A model generated the notes under the pieces. It saw nothing but the letters and a program-made list of their open reading frames with translations. It did no database searches and was not told the DNA's origin. A stretch of 64,000 bases of DNA from an uncultured Bacteroides sp. (GTDB lineage Bacteria > Bacteroidota > Bacteroidia > Bacteroidales > Bacteroidaceae). Shown here one piece after another: positions 25,241 through 33,817 of the stretch. Position 1 is the first letter of the stretch. Every line of letters starts with the position of its first letter. Made by a program: the position numbers and the translations under genes. The stretch lies in NCBI GenBank assembly GCA_900555635.1, contig USLU01000018.1, positions 1-64,000 of the forward strand, read 5' to 3'.

Positions 25241-26347
25241 TTACAGTGTTATCGGTTCATATTTCAACCCAAATACGTCTGCTACAGCTTTGTAGGTCAC
25301 TTTGCCTTCTACTACATTCAATCCCAATGCCAGTGCCGGATCAGCCTTGCAAGCTTGTCTCCAACCTTTGCTTGCCAAAGCCACGGTGTAGGGCAGAGTA
25401 GCATTTGTCAGTGCCATGGTAGAAGTGAAAGGTACGGCTCCGGGGATATTGGCAACGGCATAATGTACAATACCATCTACTATATAAGTAGGTTCACTGT
25501 GTGTAGTGGGGTGGGATGTTTCAAAACAACCGCCTTGGTCGATGGCTACATCCACGAGTACAGTGCCGGGCTTCATCATCTTTAACATCTCTTTGGTGAT
25601 AAGATGAGGTGCTTTATCACCAGGTATCAGTACAGAACCTATTACAAGGTCTATATTAGGCAACTCCATCTTGATGTTGTGGGTCGAAGAATAGAGTGTT
25701 TTTACATTTTTGGGTAGTACTTCGCTGAGATAACGCAAACGGGGTAGGTTGATATCGGTAATCAGAACTTCAGCCCCCATGCCGGCAGCTATTTGTGCAG
25801 CATTGGTCCCAACGATACCACCGCCGAGGATAAGTACACGAGCAGGGCGTACACCTGTTACGCCACCCATCAGTTTGCCTTTTCCGCCTTGAGGTTTTTC
25901 AAGGAAACGGGCACCTACTTGGGTGGCCATACGTCCGGCTACTTCCATCATTGGGGTGAGTAGAGGCAAGTAATGATCTTTTTCTTCTACAGTTTCGTAT
26001 GCAATGCAGACGGCACCGCTTTCTATCATGGCTTCAGTTAAAACTTTATCGGCTGCAAAGTGGAAGTAGGTAAATACCACTTGTCCTTTTTTAATCAGTT
26101 TGTACTCCGGTGCGATGGGTTCCTTTACCTTGACAATCATGTCGGAAGTGGCATAGACGTCTTCAATGGTCGGTAAAGTTTGTGCACCTACGGCGATGTA
26201 ATCATCGTCAGAGAAACCGCTGTTTGCGCCTGCTGTTGCCTGCACATACACTGTATGACCTTTTTTCACCAACTCGGCTACTCCGGCAGGGGTCATTCCT
26301 ACACGGTTCTCATTGTTCTTGATTTCTTTAGGTACTCCGATAATCAT
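25241..26347 (-). CDS. ald: Alanine dehydrogenase
   Basis: A 368-residue NAD-dependent enzyme of standard length that interconverts alanine and pyruvate plus ammonia. It begins MIIGVPKEIKNNENRVGMTP, the family signature, contains FTYFHFAAD with the catalytic His, and the NAD-binding loop VLILGGGIVGTNAAQIA. The C-terminal portion has IPGAVPFTSTMALTNATLPY. Gene order places it next to the glutamate/GABA cluster, matching a shared theme of ammonia and amino-acid handling; it is probably a separate transcript because of the hairpin element in between. Confidence 0.93.
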   Translation of the reverse strand: MIIGVPKEIKNNENRVGMTPAGVAELVKKGHTVYVQATAGANSGFSDDDYIAVGAQTLPTIEDVYATSDMIVKVKEPIAPEYKLIKKGQVVFTYFHFAADKVLTEAMIESGAVCIAYETVEEKDHYLPLLTPMMEVAGRMATQVGARFLEKPQGGKGKLMGGVTGVRPARVLILGGGIVGTNAAQIAAGMGAEVLITDINLPRLRYLSEVLPKNVKTLYSSTHNIKMELPNIDLVIGSVLIPGDKAPHLITKEMLKMMKPGTVLVDVAIDQGGCFETSHPTTHSEPTYIVDGIVHYAVANIPGAVPFTSTMALTNATLPYTVALASKGWRQACKADPALALGLNVVEGKVTYKAVADVFGLKYEPITL

Positions 26348-26530
26348 AAACTTAAGAGTTTAGGGGTTAAACGTGGTGCAAGATAGCGATTTATCGAACT
26401 CAATGTCATTGGGAAGTAGGTGTTTTATAACAGAAAATAGCTGAATAAAGCGAGTAGAATGTTAATTATATAACATAATGTGTCTAAATGATAAAATTGA
26501 TTTTCTGTAGGCTAAGAAAAGTATTCTTTC

Positions 26531-26538
26531 TATATTTG
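26531..26538 (+). promoter_or_regulatory. -7 promoter box for the M23/C69 genes
   Basis: A perfect TATATTTG lies 14 bases before the first possible ATG (26553). No TTG stands at the usual 19-21 base distance. Confidence 0.45.
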
Positions 26539-26552
26539 CAAGCAGTAAAATA

Positions 26553-28241
26553 ATGTTGATTAAACAATATATGAAATACCCTATATTCTTCTCTTTTTTG
26601 TTTTTCCTTGGTAGTATACAGAGCAGTCAAGCGCAGGAGGTGTCCGGCAATGATAAGGTGTCTTTTATTCCTCCTTTTGATTTTCCTATCGCCTTTTCCG
26701 GTAATTTCGGTGAGATACGTGCTAATCACTTTCATGGCGGGCTGGACTTCAAGACCGGTGGTACTATCGGCAAAGAGGTACATGCTTTGGCAGACGGATA
26801 CATTTCGCGTATCCGTGTCACCCATGGTTCGGGATATGTGCTCGATGTAGTTTATAATAATGGTTATTCAACTATCAATCGTCATCTTAGCGGTTTTGTG
26901 GGTGAGATAGCCCGCAGAGTGGAGAATCTCCAGTATGAGAAGGAGAGTTGGGAAGTGGATATTACTCCTGAATCCGGCGAATATCCTGTAAAGAAAGGAC
27001 AGGTAATTGCTTTGAGTGGTAATACAGGATACTCATTCGGTCCTCATTTACATTTGGATATGATTGAGACAGAGACGGATGAATATGTAGATCCACTGCC
27101 TTTCTTTATGGATAAAGTGAAAGATACTACGGCTCCGCGTGCCGAAGGTATCATGCTATTTCCCCAACCGGGCAAAGGCGAAGTAGAGGGCAAACAGGTC
27201 CGTCAGTCTTTTCCGGCAAGACCTTTGAAACCCATTACTGCTTGGGGACTGATAGGAACCGGTATTCGCGCTTATGATTATATGGATGGAGTACATAATA
27301 AATATGGTGTAAAAAATGTCGTTCTGGAAGTGGATGGCAAAGAAGTATTCCGAAGTGTAGTAGATCGTTTCTCGTATGACGAAAACCGCTATATCAATTC
27401 GTGGACACATGGGCAATACATGAAATCTTTCATAGAGCCGGGCAACCGCTTACGTCTTCTGCATGCCTCTAATGGCAATCGTGGTTTAGTGGATATTAAT
27501 GAAGAACGTCCCTATCAGTTTGTATATACCTTGAGTGATGCATTAGGCAATACATCGAAAGTTCGCTTTACGATACAAGGGAAGAAAGCAAGTATCCGTC
27601 CGGTAGAACATCGTGAGAAGTATGTCTTTAAATGGGACAAGGTAAACTATCTTCAGGAACCGGGTTTGGAGCTTGTTGTTCCTAAAGGCATGCTTTACGA
27701 TGATGCCTGGCTGAATTACGCCGTACGTGCCGATAGCGGTGATATTGCTTTTACTTACCAACTGAACGACACTCGTGTACCCATGCACGGAGTTTGTGAT
27801 TTACGTATCGGATTACGTCGTCGCCCGGTAGAAGATATGTCTAAATACTATGTGGCCGGGGTCACTGCTCGTGGTGGAAAATATAGCATAGGCGGCAAGT
27901 ATGAGGATGGTTTTATGAAAGTGGGTATTCGTGACTTGGGCACTTATACAGTAGCCGTAGATACCATTGCACCTGTTATCACTCCGGTAGGGCAGGCTCA
28001 GTGGGGACGTAACGGGCGTATCGTTTTCAAAGCAAAAGATAAGGAGACGGGTATCAGTAGTTACCGGGGAACTATTGACGGGAAATATGCTTTGTTTGGT
28101 AAACCGAACTCTATCAGTGGCAATTTGGTTTGTGAACTCGATCCAAGACATGTAGAGAAAGGTGGCAGCCATGTTGTAGAAATGACTGTAACCGACGGCT
28201 GCGGCAACCGGACAACGGAACAATTTAATTTTGTGTGGTAA
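26553..28241 (+). CDS. M23-family (LytM) metallopeptidase, exported
   Basis: A 562-residue exported protein. The N-terminal hydrophobic stretch FFSFLFFLGSIQSSQAQ is a signal peptide. The M23 domain occupies about residues 45-195, with Zn ligands in HGGLD (His61, Asp65) and HLH (His165, His167), so it is probably an active peptidoglycan endopeptidase. The remaining 350 residues are beta-rich, with no family I recognise; they may position the enzyme. I kept the first ATG (26553); the ATG at 26571 (MKYPIFF) is equally possible. The next peptidase gene begins within 10-40 bases, so the two are probably co-transcribed. Confidence 0.85.
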   Translation: MLIKQYMKYPIFFSFLFFLGSIQSSQAQEVSGNDKVSFIPPFDFPIAFSGNFGEIRANHFHGGLDFKTGGTIGKEVHALADGYISRIRVTHGSGYVLDVVYNNGYSTINRHLSGFVGEIARRVENLQYEKESWEVDITPESGEYPVKKGQVIALSGNTGYSFGPHLHLDMIETETDEYVDPLPFFMDKVKDTTAPRAEGIMLFPQPGKGEVEGKQVRQSFPARPLKPITAWGLIGTGIRAYDYMDGVHNKYGVKNVVLEVDGKEVFRSVVDRFSYDENRYINSWTHGQYMKSFIEPGNRLRLLHASNGNRGLVDINEERPYQFVYTLSDALGNTSKVRFTIQGKKASIRPVEHREKYVFKWDKVNYLQEPGLELVVPKGMLYDDAWLNYAVRADSGDIAFTYQLNDTRVPMHGVCDLRIGLRRRPVEDMSKYYVAGVTARGGKYSIGGKYEDGFMKVGIRDLGTYTVAVDTIAPVITPVGQAQWGRNGRIVFKAKDKETGISSYRGTIDGKYALFGKPNSISGNLVCELDPRHVEKGGSHVVEMTVTDGCGNRTTEQFNFVW

Positions 28242-28277
28242 TTGAAAAACATGTATAATAATAATCTGATTAAAAGT

Positions 28278-29921
28278 ATGAAAAGTAAAAGATTAACTCT
28301 TTCCGTCCTATTCGTGGTAGCGGCAGCAGTCAATGCGCTGGCTTGTACCAATCTAATTGTAGGAAAGAATGCTTCAACAGACGGTTCTACCATCGTTTCT
28401 TACTCTGCCGATTCTTACGGACTATTTGGTGAGTTATATCACTATCCCGCCGGCTTGCACAAGAAAGGTACTATGATCGATGTTTATGAGTGGGAGTCCG
28501 GCAAGTATCTGGGACAAATCGAACAAGCCCGTCAGACGTATAACGTGATTGGCAATATGAACGAATTCCAGCTTACAATTGGTGAAACAACCTTTGGCGG
28601 ACGCCCTGAATTAGTCGATACAACCGGTATCATTGATTATGGAAGTTTGATTTATCTGGGTCTGCAACGTTCGCGTACAGCTCGCGAAGCTATAAAGGTA
28701 ATGACCGAGCTCGTACAGGAATACGGATATTATAGCAGCGGTGAATCTTTCACAATTGCCGATCCTAACGAAATATGGATTATGGAAATGATTGGTAAAG
28801 GTCCCGGTGTACGTGGTGCCGTATGGGTAGCCGTACGTGTACCTGATGATTGTATCTCCGCTCATGCCAACCAAAGCCGCATCCAGCAGTTCAACATGAA
28901 CGATAAAGAGAATTGCATGTACTCTTCGGATGTCGTTTCATTTGCCCGTGAGAAAGGTTACTTTGAGGGAGTTAACAAGGATTTCAGTTTTGCCAATGCT
29001 TACGCACCGCTAGACTTTGGTGCCCGACGCTATTGTGAAGCCCGTGTATGGAGCTACTTCAATATGTTCACCGACCGCGGAAACGAATTCTTACCTTATA
29101 TATTAGGTGAAACAGATACCCCGATGCCTTTGTTCCTGAAGCCTAGCCGCAAAATCTCCGTACAAGACGTTAAGAATGCTATGCGCGACCATTACGAAGG
29201 AACTCCTCTCGATATCAGCAAAGATTTCGGAGCCGGTCCTTATCACACTCCGTACCGTCTTTCTCCGTTATCTTTCAAGGTAGGTGACCAGGAATATTTT
29301 AATGAACGCCCCATTTCGACTCAACAATCCGGTTTTGTGTTTGTAGCGCAGATGCGTTCTACTTTGCCCGATCCTATTGGCGGTGTATTGTGGTTTGGTA
29401 CGGACGATGCTAATATGACGGTATTTACTCCGGTATATTGCTGTACTGATAAAGTCCCCGTATGCTATTCTCGTGTAGACGGTGCTGATTACATTACTTT
29501 CTCTTGGAATTCGGCTTTCTGGATTTTCAACTGGGTAGCCAATATGGTTTATCCCCGTTACGATTTGATGATAGGCGATGTAAGGGCTACTCAAACAGAA
29601 CTGGAAACTACTTTTAACGAAGCTCAGGAAGGTATTGAAGCTGCTGCTGCCAAACTCTTGGAGAAAGATCCTGCTAAAGCGAAAGCTCTCCTTACAAACT
29701 ATACCGATATAACTGCTCAAAGTACTTTTGATACGTGGAAACGTCTTGGCGAATTCCTGATCGTAAAATATAATGATGGAGTTGTGAAACGTATGAAAGA
29801 TGGTAAGTTCGAGCGTAATTCTATCGGTCAGCCGGCAGGCGTAATACGTCCCGGATACCCTAAGGAATTCCTTGAAGAGTACGTTAAACAGACAGGAGAC
29901 AGGTATAAAATGCCTCAATAA
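28278..29921 (+). CDS. C69-family dipeptidase, exported
   Basis: A 547-residue N-terminal-nucleophile hydrolase. The signal peptide (MKSKRLTLSVLFVVAAAVNA) ends directly before ACTNLIVGKNAS, so cleavage would expose Cys23 as the catalytic nucleophile, as in C69 dipeptidases. Other family marks are TIVSYSADSYG, FQLTIGETTFGGR and ISAHANQSRI. I chose the ATG at 28278 because it gives a clean signal peptide; an ATG at 28251 and a TTG at 28242 would add residues. It likely digests peptides in the periplasm. It follows the M23 gene with no terminator. Confidence 0.85.
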   Translation: MKSKRLTLSVLFVVAAAVNALACTNLIVGKNASTDGSTIVSYSADSYGLFGELYHYPAGLHKKGTMIDVYEWESGKYLGQIEQARQTYNVIGNMNEFQLTIGETTFGGRPELVDTTGIIDYGSLIYLGLQRSRTAREAIKVMTELVQEYGYYSSGESFTIADPNEIWIMEMIGKGPGVRGAVWVAVRVPDDCISAHANQSRIQQFNMNDKENCMYSSDVVSFAREKGYFEGVNKDFSFANAYAPLDFGARRYCEARVWSYFNMFTDRGNEFLPYILGETDTPMPLFLKPSRKISVQDVKNAMRDHYEGTPLDISKDFGAGPYHTPYRLSPLSFKVGDQEYFNERPISTQQSGFVFVAQMRSTLPDPIGGVLWFGTDDANMTVFTPVYCCTDKVPVCYSRVDGADYITFSWNSAFWIFNWVANMVYPRYDLMIGDVRATQTELETTFNEAQEGIEAAAAKLLEKDPAKAKALLTNYTDITAQSTFDTWKRLGEFLIVKYNDGVVKRMKDGKFERNSIGQPAGVIRPGYPKEFLEEYVKQTGDRYKMPQ

Positions 29922-30002
29922 TATTAGGATATTTGAACTTAATCCCATACATTTGTGTCTTGACAAAAAGTTTATACTAACCTATATAATAATAAAAGAC
30001 TT

Positions 30003-31745
30003 ATGGAAAATCAGGAATTGATTAAACAGGTGACTGAGAAAGCTGAAAAGTGGCTTACCCCGGCTTATGATGCCGAAACTCAGGCAGAAGTGAAACGAAT
30101 GTTGGAAAACCCCGATAAAACCGAATTAATAGATAGTTTTTACAGAGACCTCGAATTTGGAACAGGTGGTTTGCGTGGTATCATGGGTGTAGGTACAAAC
30201 CGTATGAATATTTATACAGTGGGTGCTGCGACTCAAGGTCTTGCCAACTATTTGAACAAATGTTTTGCCGGTAAGGACCAAATTTCAGTAGTGGTAGGTT
30301 ACGACTGCCGTAACCATAGTGATTTGTATGCTAAGATCTCCGCTGATATCTTCTCGGCAAATGGCATAAAGGTTTATCTTTTTGATGATTTGCGTCCTAC
30401 TCCTGAAGTATCATTCGCCATTCGTCACTTCGGTTGCCAAAGCGGTATCAATATCACTGCCAGCCACAACCCGAGAGAATATAACGGCTACAAAGCTTAT
30501 TGGGATGATGGTGCGCAGGTACTCGCTCCTCACGATACTGCCATCATTGACGAAGTAAACAAAGTGACCGTTGCCGACATTAAATTTACCGGTAACAACG
30601 ATTTGATTCAGATTATCGGTAAAGAAGTAGACAAGATTTACTTGGATATGGTTCACTCTATTTCGATTGATCCCGAAGTAATCAAGCGTCAAAAAGACCT
30701 TAATATTGTCTATACTCCGCTTCATGGTGCAGGCCGTGTACTAATTCCTGATTCATTGAAAGAGTGGGGATTTGAAAATGTAAATTGTGTGCCCGAACAG
30801 ATGATAAAGGATGGTAACTTCCCGACGGTAGTATCTCCGAATCCCGAAAACGCCGAAGCTCTTTCTATGGCTATTGCCCTTGCCAAGAAGCTGAACGCTG
30901 ACATCGTAATGGCTAGTGACCCCGATGCCGACCGTGTAGGCATGGCTTGTAAAGACGATAAAGGTGAATGGGTGCTTATTAACGGTAACCAAACTTGTCT
31001 TATCTTCCTGTACTATATCATCAAGAACCGTATTGCCATGGGTAAGATGAAACCGAATGATTTCATTGTAAAGACCATTGTAACTACCGAATTGATAAAG
31101 GCTGTTGCCGATAAGAATAAGATTGAAATGCGCGACTGTTATACCGGTTTCAAATGGATTGCCCGTGAAATCTTCCTGAGTGAAGGTAAGCAGCAGTACA
31201 TCGGTGGTGGTGAAGAAAGCTACGGCTTCCTGGCAGAAGATTTCGTTCGCGATAAAGACGCCGTTTCAGCATGTTCTTTACTGGCTGAGATCTGCGCTTG
31301 GGCAAAAGACCAGGGCAAGACGCTGTATGATGTATTGATGGATATCTATGTAGAATACGGTTTCTCTAAGGAAACTACTGTAAACGTAGTGAAACCCGGT
31401 AAGAGCGGTGCAGATGAGATCAAGGCTATGATGGATAACTTCCGTGCTAACCCACCGAAGGAAATCGGCGGTTCTCCTGTAACGCTGATTAAGGACTACA
31501 AGACTCTGAAAGCTACTGATGCCAAAGGTAATGTAAGCAATCTGGATATGCCCGAAACTTCCAACGTACTTCAGTACTTCACAGAAGACGGCACGAAGAT
31601 TTCTGTTCGTCCTTCAGGTACAGAACCGAAAATTAAGTTCTACATTGAAGTGAAAGGTATGATGGGTTGTTCAAAATGCTATTTCAACGCAAATGCTGAA
31701 GCTGAACAGAAAGTAGAAGCCGTACGCAAATCACTTGGTATCTGA
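30003..31745 (+). CDS. Phosphoglucomutase/phosphomannomutase family protein
   Basis: A 580-residue alpha-D-phosphohexomutase. The phosphoserine loop is TASHNP with Ser154 as the phosphate carrier, followed by REYNGYKAYWDDGAQV. The metal-binding loop DPDADRVG and the sugar-binding GEESYG are present, and a phosphate-binding RPSGTEPKIKFY lies near the C terminus. The length equals the PGM subgroup of Bacteroides (about 580). It interconverts glucose-1- and glucose-6-phosphate and/or the mannose forms, feeding glycan synthesis. It stands alone between its promoter region (TACATTTG at 29948 is a possible -7 box) and a terminator. Confidence 0.93.
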   Translation: MENQELIKQVTEKAEKWLTPAYDAETQAEVKRMLENPDKTELIDSFYRDLEFGTGGLRGIMGVGTNRMNIYTVGAATQGLANYLNKCFAGKDQISVVVGYDCRNHSDLYAKISADIFSANGIKVYLFDDLRPTPEVSFAIRHFGCQSGINITASHNPREYNGYKAYWDDGAQVLAPHDTAIIDEVNKVTVADIKFTGNNDLIQIIGKEVDKIYLDMVHSISIDPEVIKRQKDLNIVYTPLHGAGRVLIPDSLKEWGFENVNCVPEQMIKDGNFPTVVSPNPENAEALSMAIALAKKLNADIVMASDPDADRVGMACKDDKGEWVLINGNQTCLIFLYYIIKNRIAMGKMKPNDFIVKTIVTTELIKAVADKNKIEMRDCYTGFKWIAREIFLSEGKQQYIGGGEESYGFLAEDFVRDKDAVSACSLLAEICAWAKDQGKTLYDVLMDIYVEYGFSKETTVNVVKPGKSGADEIKAMMDNFRANPPKEIGGSPVTLIKDYKTLKATDAKGNVSNLDMPETSNVLQYFTEDGTKISVRPSGTEPKIKFYIEVKGMMGCSKCYFNANAEAEQKVEAVRKSLGI

Positions 31746-31779
31746 TAGCTATCTAATTTACTGAAATATATAAAGAAAG

Positions 31780-31811
31780 GTATAATCCAATTAAGGGTTA
31801 TACTTTTTTTT
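31780..31811 (+). terminator. Intrinsic terminator after the phosphosugar mutase
   Basis: GTATAATCC pairs with GGGTTATAC (one wobble) over a short loop and is followed by eight T. It separates the mutase from the candidate small RNA. Confidence 0.85.
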
Positions 31812-31843
31812 GTTATGCTATGTCAGGACTTGCTGTAAATTTG
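31809..31843 (+). promoter_or_regulatory. Possible promoter for the candidate small RNA
   Basis: A perfect -7 box TAAATTTG lies at 31836-31843, with TTTG at 31809-31812. The 23-base spacer is longer than usual. No ORF starts downstream in this gap. Confidence 0.4.
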
Positions 31844-31849
31844 TTCTGT

Positions 31850-32065
31850 AATGGTAATAATGCCCGCGATGAAGGGGGCGAAGTGGGGTTTTGAAGATTA
31901 AAAAATAATAATAATATATTAAAGCTCTAAGCCCGATGAACAAAGCGCTTGAAGAGTAGTTTTATATACGCAGATTGCGGTAGCACGCCGATTGGTTGAT
32001 GTGAATGAGAGTCGTTTCATTCGTAGTTGTTCGTTTGTAGTGCGTGTCCTCCGCAATCTGTTTTT
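31850..32065 (+). ncRNA. Candidate intergenic small RNA with strong terminal hairpin
   Basis: The roughly 300-base gap between the mutase terminator and nudC holds no convincing ORF but has a promoter-like box and, at 31971-32065, a long closed structure. CAGATTGCGG (31971-31980) pairs perfectly with CCGCAATCTG (32051-32060), continued by GCACGC/GCGTGT; inside lies GAATGA/TCATTC. Five T follow. The closed stem, internal bubble and apical stem loosely recall 6S RNA, but the size is small and I do not claim identity. The start at about 31850 is estimated from the -7 box. Confidence 0.4.
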
Positions 32066-32107
32066 ATTTCCTTTCTTTCTTTCTTTCAATTATCAATTCT
32101 TGATTTT

Positions 32108-32911
32108 TTAATTATTCTCCAGCCACCAGTCAATCAGTTTTCTTGCAATGCTCAGTTTGCGTGGTATTTCCGGCAGATTATCTTTCGAATAGAAACCTGC
32201 TGCACTAAGTTCTTCGTCTTGTAGTTTGATTTCTCCACCGTCATAATCGGCGATGAAGCCTACCATCAATCCGCTGGGATAGGGCCAGGGTTGATTACCG
32301 AAATAAGTGATATTCTTCACCCGTAATCCGGTTTCTTCCAAGACTTCCCGTTCTACGCACTCTTCCAGTGTTTCGCCGGTTTCGAGAAAACCTGCTACCA
32401 ACCCGTAGAATGTTCCACGGAAATTGCGGGCATGTACCAGCAGTATTTCATCTCCTTTGCGTATCAATACGATGACGGCAGTAGAAACAGGTGGGTACAT
32501 TTCGTTTCCGCAATTGGGGCATTTCTTCATGATGGGAGTCTGACGCTCCATGGCTGTACCACATACGGGGCAGAAACGGCTATGTTCGTCCCAATATAGT
32601 ATTTGAAAAGCTTTTCCGGCAGAGCGGTACTCTTCATGTGTAATGTATTCGTAGGAAGCCCGTAAACCTATCATCAACCATTCTTCTGTTTCCGCTACCG
32701 GCTCTTGAATGGAAAATGCACGTACTTGTTTGCCGTTGGGAGGAAATACGTCGTGTATATTGCTTTCTGTTTCCGGTTTCAGCGGAGGTTCTGCACTAAC
32801 AGGTATGCTGTACCTTATTTCTCCTTTTTCTGTATATCCTTTTTTTAGTAGCAATTGGTCATTGAAGAAGACGAACCACTGAACGAAAGGTTTGATTTCT
32901 GTACTATCCAT
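32108..32911 (-). CDS. nudC: NAD(+)/NADH diphosphatase (Nudix hydrolase)
   Basis: A 267-residue protein with the full NudC plan: a variable N-terminal domain, a zinc ribbon CPVCGTAMERQTPIMKKCPN closed by CG (four Cys), and the Nudix box GFLETGE-x7-REVLEETGL, followed by the NudC-specific PWPYPSGLMVGF (SQPWPFPxS class). It splits NAD(H) into NMN and AMP, and in E. coli removes NAD caps from RNA. It lies 40 bases after an HU/winged-helix gene on the same strand and probably shares its transcript. Confidence 0.92.
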   Translation of the reverse strand: MDSTEIKPFVQWFVFFNDQLLLKKGYTEKGEIRYSIPVSAEPPLKPETESNIHDVFPPNGKQVRAFSIQEPVAETEEWLMIGLRASYEYITHEEYRSAGKAFQILYWDEHSRFCPVCGTAMERQTPIMKKCPNCGNEMYPPVSTAVIVLIRKGDEILLVHARNFRGTFYGLVAGFLETGETLEECVEREVLEETGLRVKNITYFGNQPWPYPSGLMVGFIADYDGGEIKLQDEELSAAGFYSKDNLPEIPRKLSIARKLIDWWLENN

Positions 32912-32951
32912 TATTTCTTATTAAATATATTGTCGTAATTGGTTTATACAA

Positions 32952-33572
32952 TCATATCACTTCATTTTTTATATATACAGCCGATTTCCCCATACCACGA
33001 CGCCGCAAGAATCCTTGACTAATGAAATTATTCAATTCGTTCATGGCGGCGTACGGTGTCAAATTAGTTAGCTGAATATATTCCCTTCGGGTGATGCAAA
33101 TGTTTATTTTGAGGAAATCAGTTAGTTTCTCTTTCCGCTCTTCCACCGTAGAAGTGATTTTTTTCTTTTTGCGTGACGGAGAGTGTACACGCTCCAGTAC
33201 CATTTTTCTTCTGATTTCTCTTCGAAATTCGCTGCTGATTCTCAGATGTACATTCTGGAAGGCTACCGATTCAGATCTGATTTTTTGTTTCTCATCATCT
33301 GTTTCCTTTAGGCACTTCAGAGAAGTACTGAAGAATCCAAGATCGCCTACTTCTACAATATTTCCATCAGCTAGTAGATAGCAAAGGTCGTCGATAATGG
33401 CATCAAGAGCTCCACTAAGTACGTTCTTCGGTAGATGTTCGAAGGCGGCAACGTGCTCAATGAACTCTTTTTGAGTATAAGTCCGTTTGGGACAGATACG
33501 GGCATGCAGTGATTTCTTGCCATCTTTCCCTTTGGGCGAAGGCGTTTCGTATAGGTCGTATTGTGCACTCAT
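32952..33572 (-). CDS. HU-like protein with C-terminal winged-helix-like domain
   Basis: A 206-residue DNA-binding protein. The first 125 residues are HU-like: helices FIEHVAAFEHLPKNVLSGAL and DLCYLLADGNIVEVGDLGFF, the latter carrying the GxxGxF turn, then a beta arm. A Lys-rich linker RKKKKITS leads to a last 65 residues with FLKINICITRREYIQLTNL and a basic end FLRRRGMGKSAVYI, which reads like a winged helix-turn-helix. So it can probably bind DNA in two ways. It is unlike the HU protein at 298, which has an acidic tail instead. Upstream lies a palindrome-rich stretch that might be its own operator. Confidence 0.75.
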   Translation of the reverse strand: MSAQYDLYETPSPKGKDGKKSLHARICPKRTYTQKEFIEHVAAFEHLPKNVLSGALDAIIDDLCYLLADGNIVEVGDLGFFSTSLKCLKETDDEKQKIRSESVAFQNVHLRISSEFRREIRRKMVLERVHSPSRKKKKITSTVEERKEKLTDFLKINICITRREYIQLTNLTPYAAMNELNNFISQGFLRRRGMGKSAVYIKNEVI

Positions 33573-33666
33573 AGGTTATACTTTCTATTAATAGTTTTGC
33601 TACAATGAATTAAAATGCTTCTTTAAAGAAACTATTTCTTTCCATGCAAGGAATTATTCATTTGAT

Positions 33667-33747
33667 ATATGTCGTTTATTCATTCGACAATTATCAAATA
33701 ATCGTTCGACATATGTCGAATGAATAGAGAATAGTTGTCGAATGAAT
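33667..33747. repeat. Palindrome cluster upstream of the HU/winged-helix gene
   Basis: ATTCATTCGACAA (33678-33690) is the exact inverse of TTGTCGAATGAAT (33735-33747). Between them sits the perfect 16-bp palindrome TTCGACATATGTCGAA (33705-33720), and ATATGTCG occurs again at 33667-33674. All are variants of TCGAATGAAT. This looks more like a regulatory binding site than a terminator, as no T run follows. Confidence 0.65.
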
Positions 33748-33817
33748 AATTCTTAGGCAACAAAGATATAAATAATAGTAGTGCGGCGGATAATTTTTAG
33801 GGAAAGAAAAAATAGAT

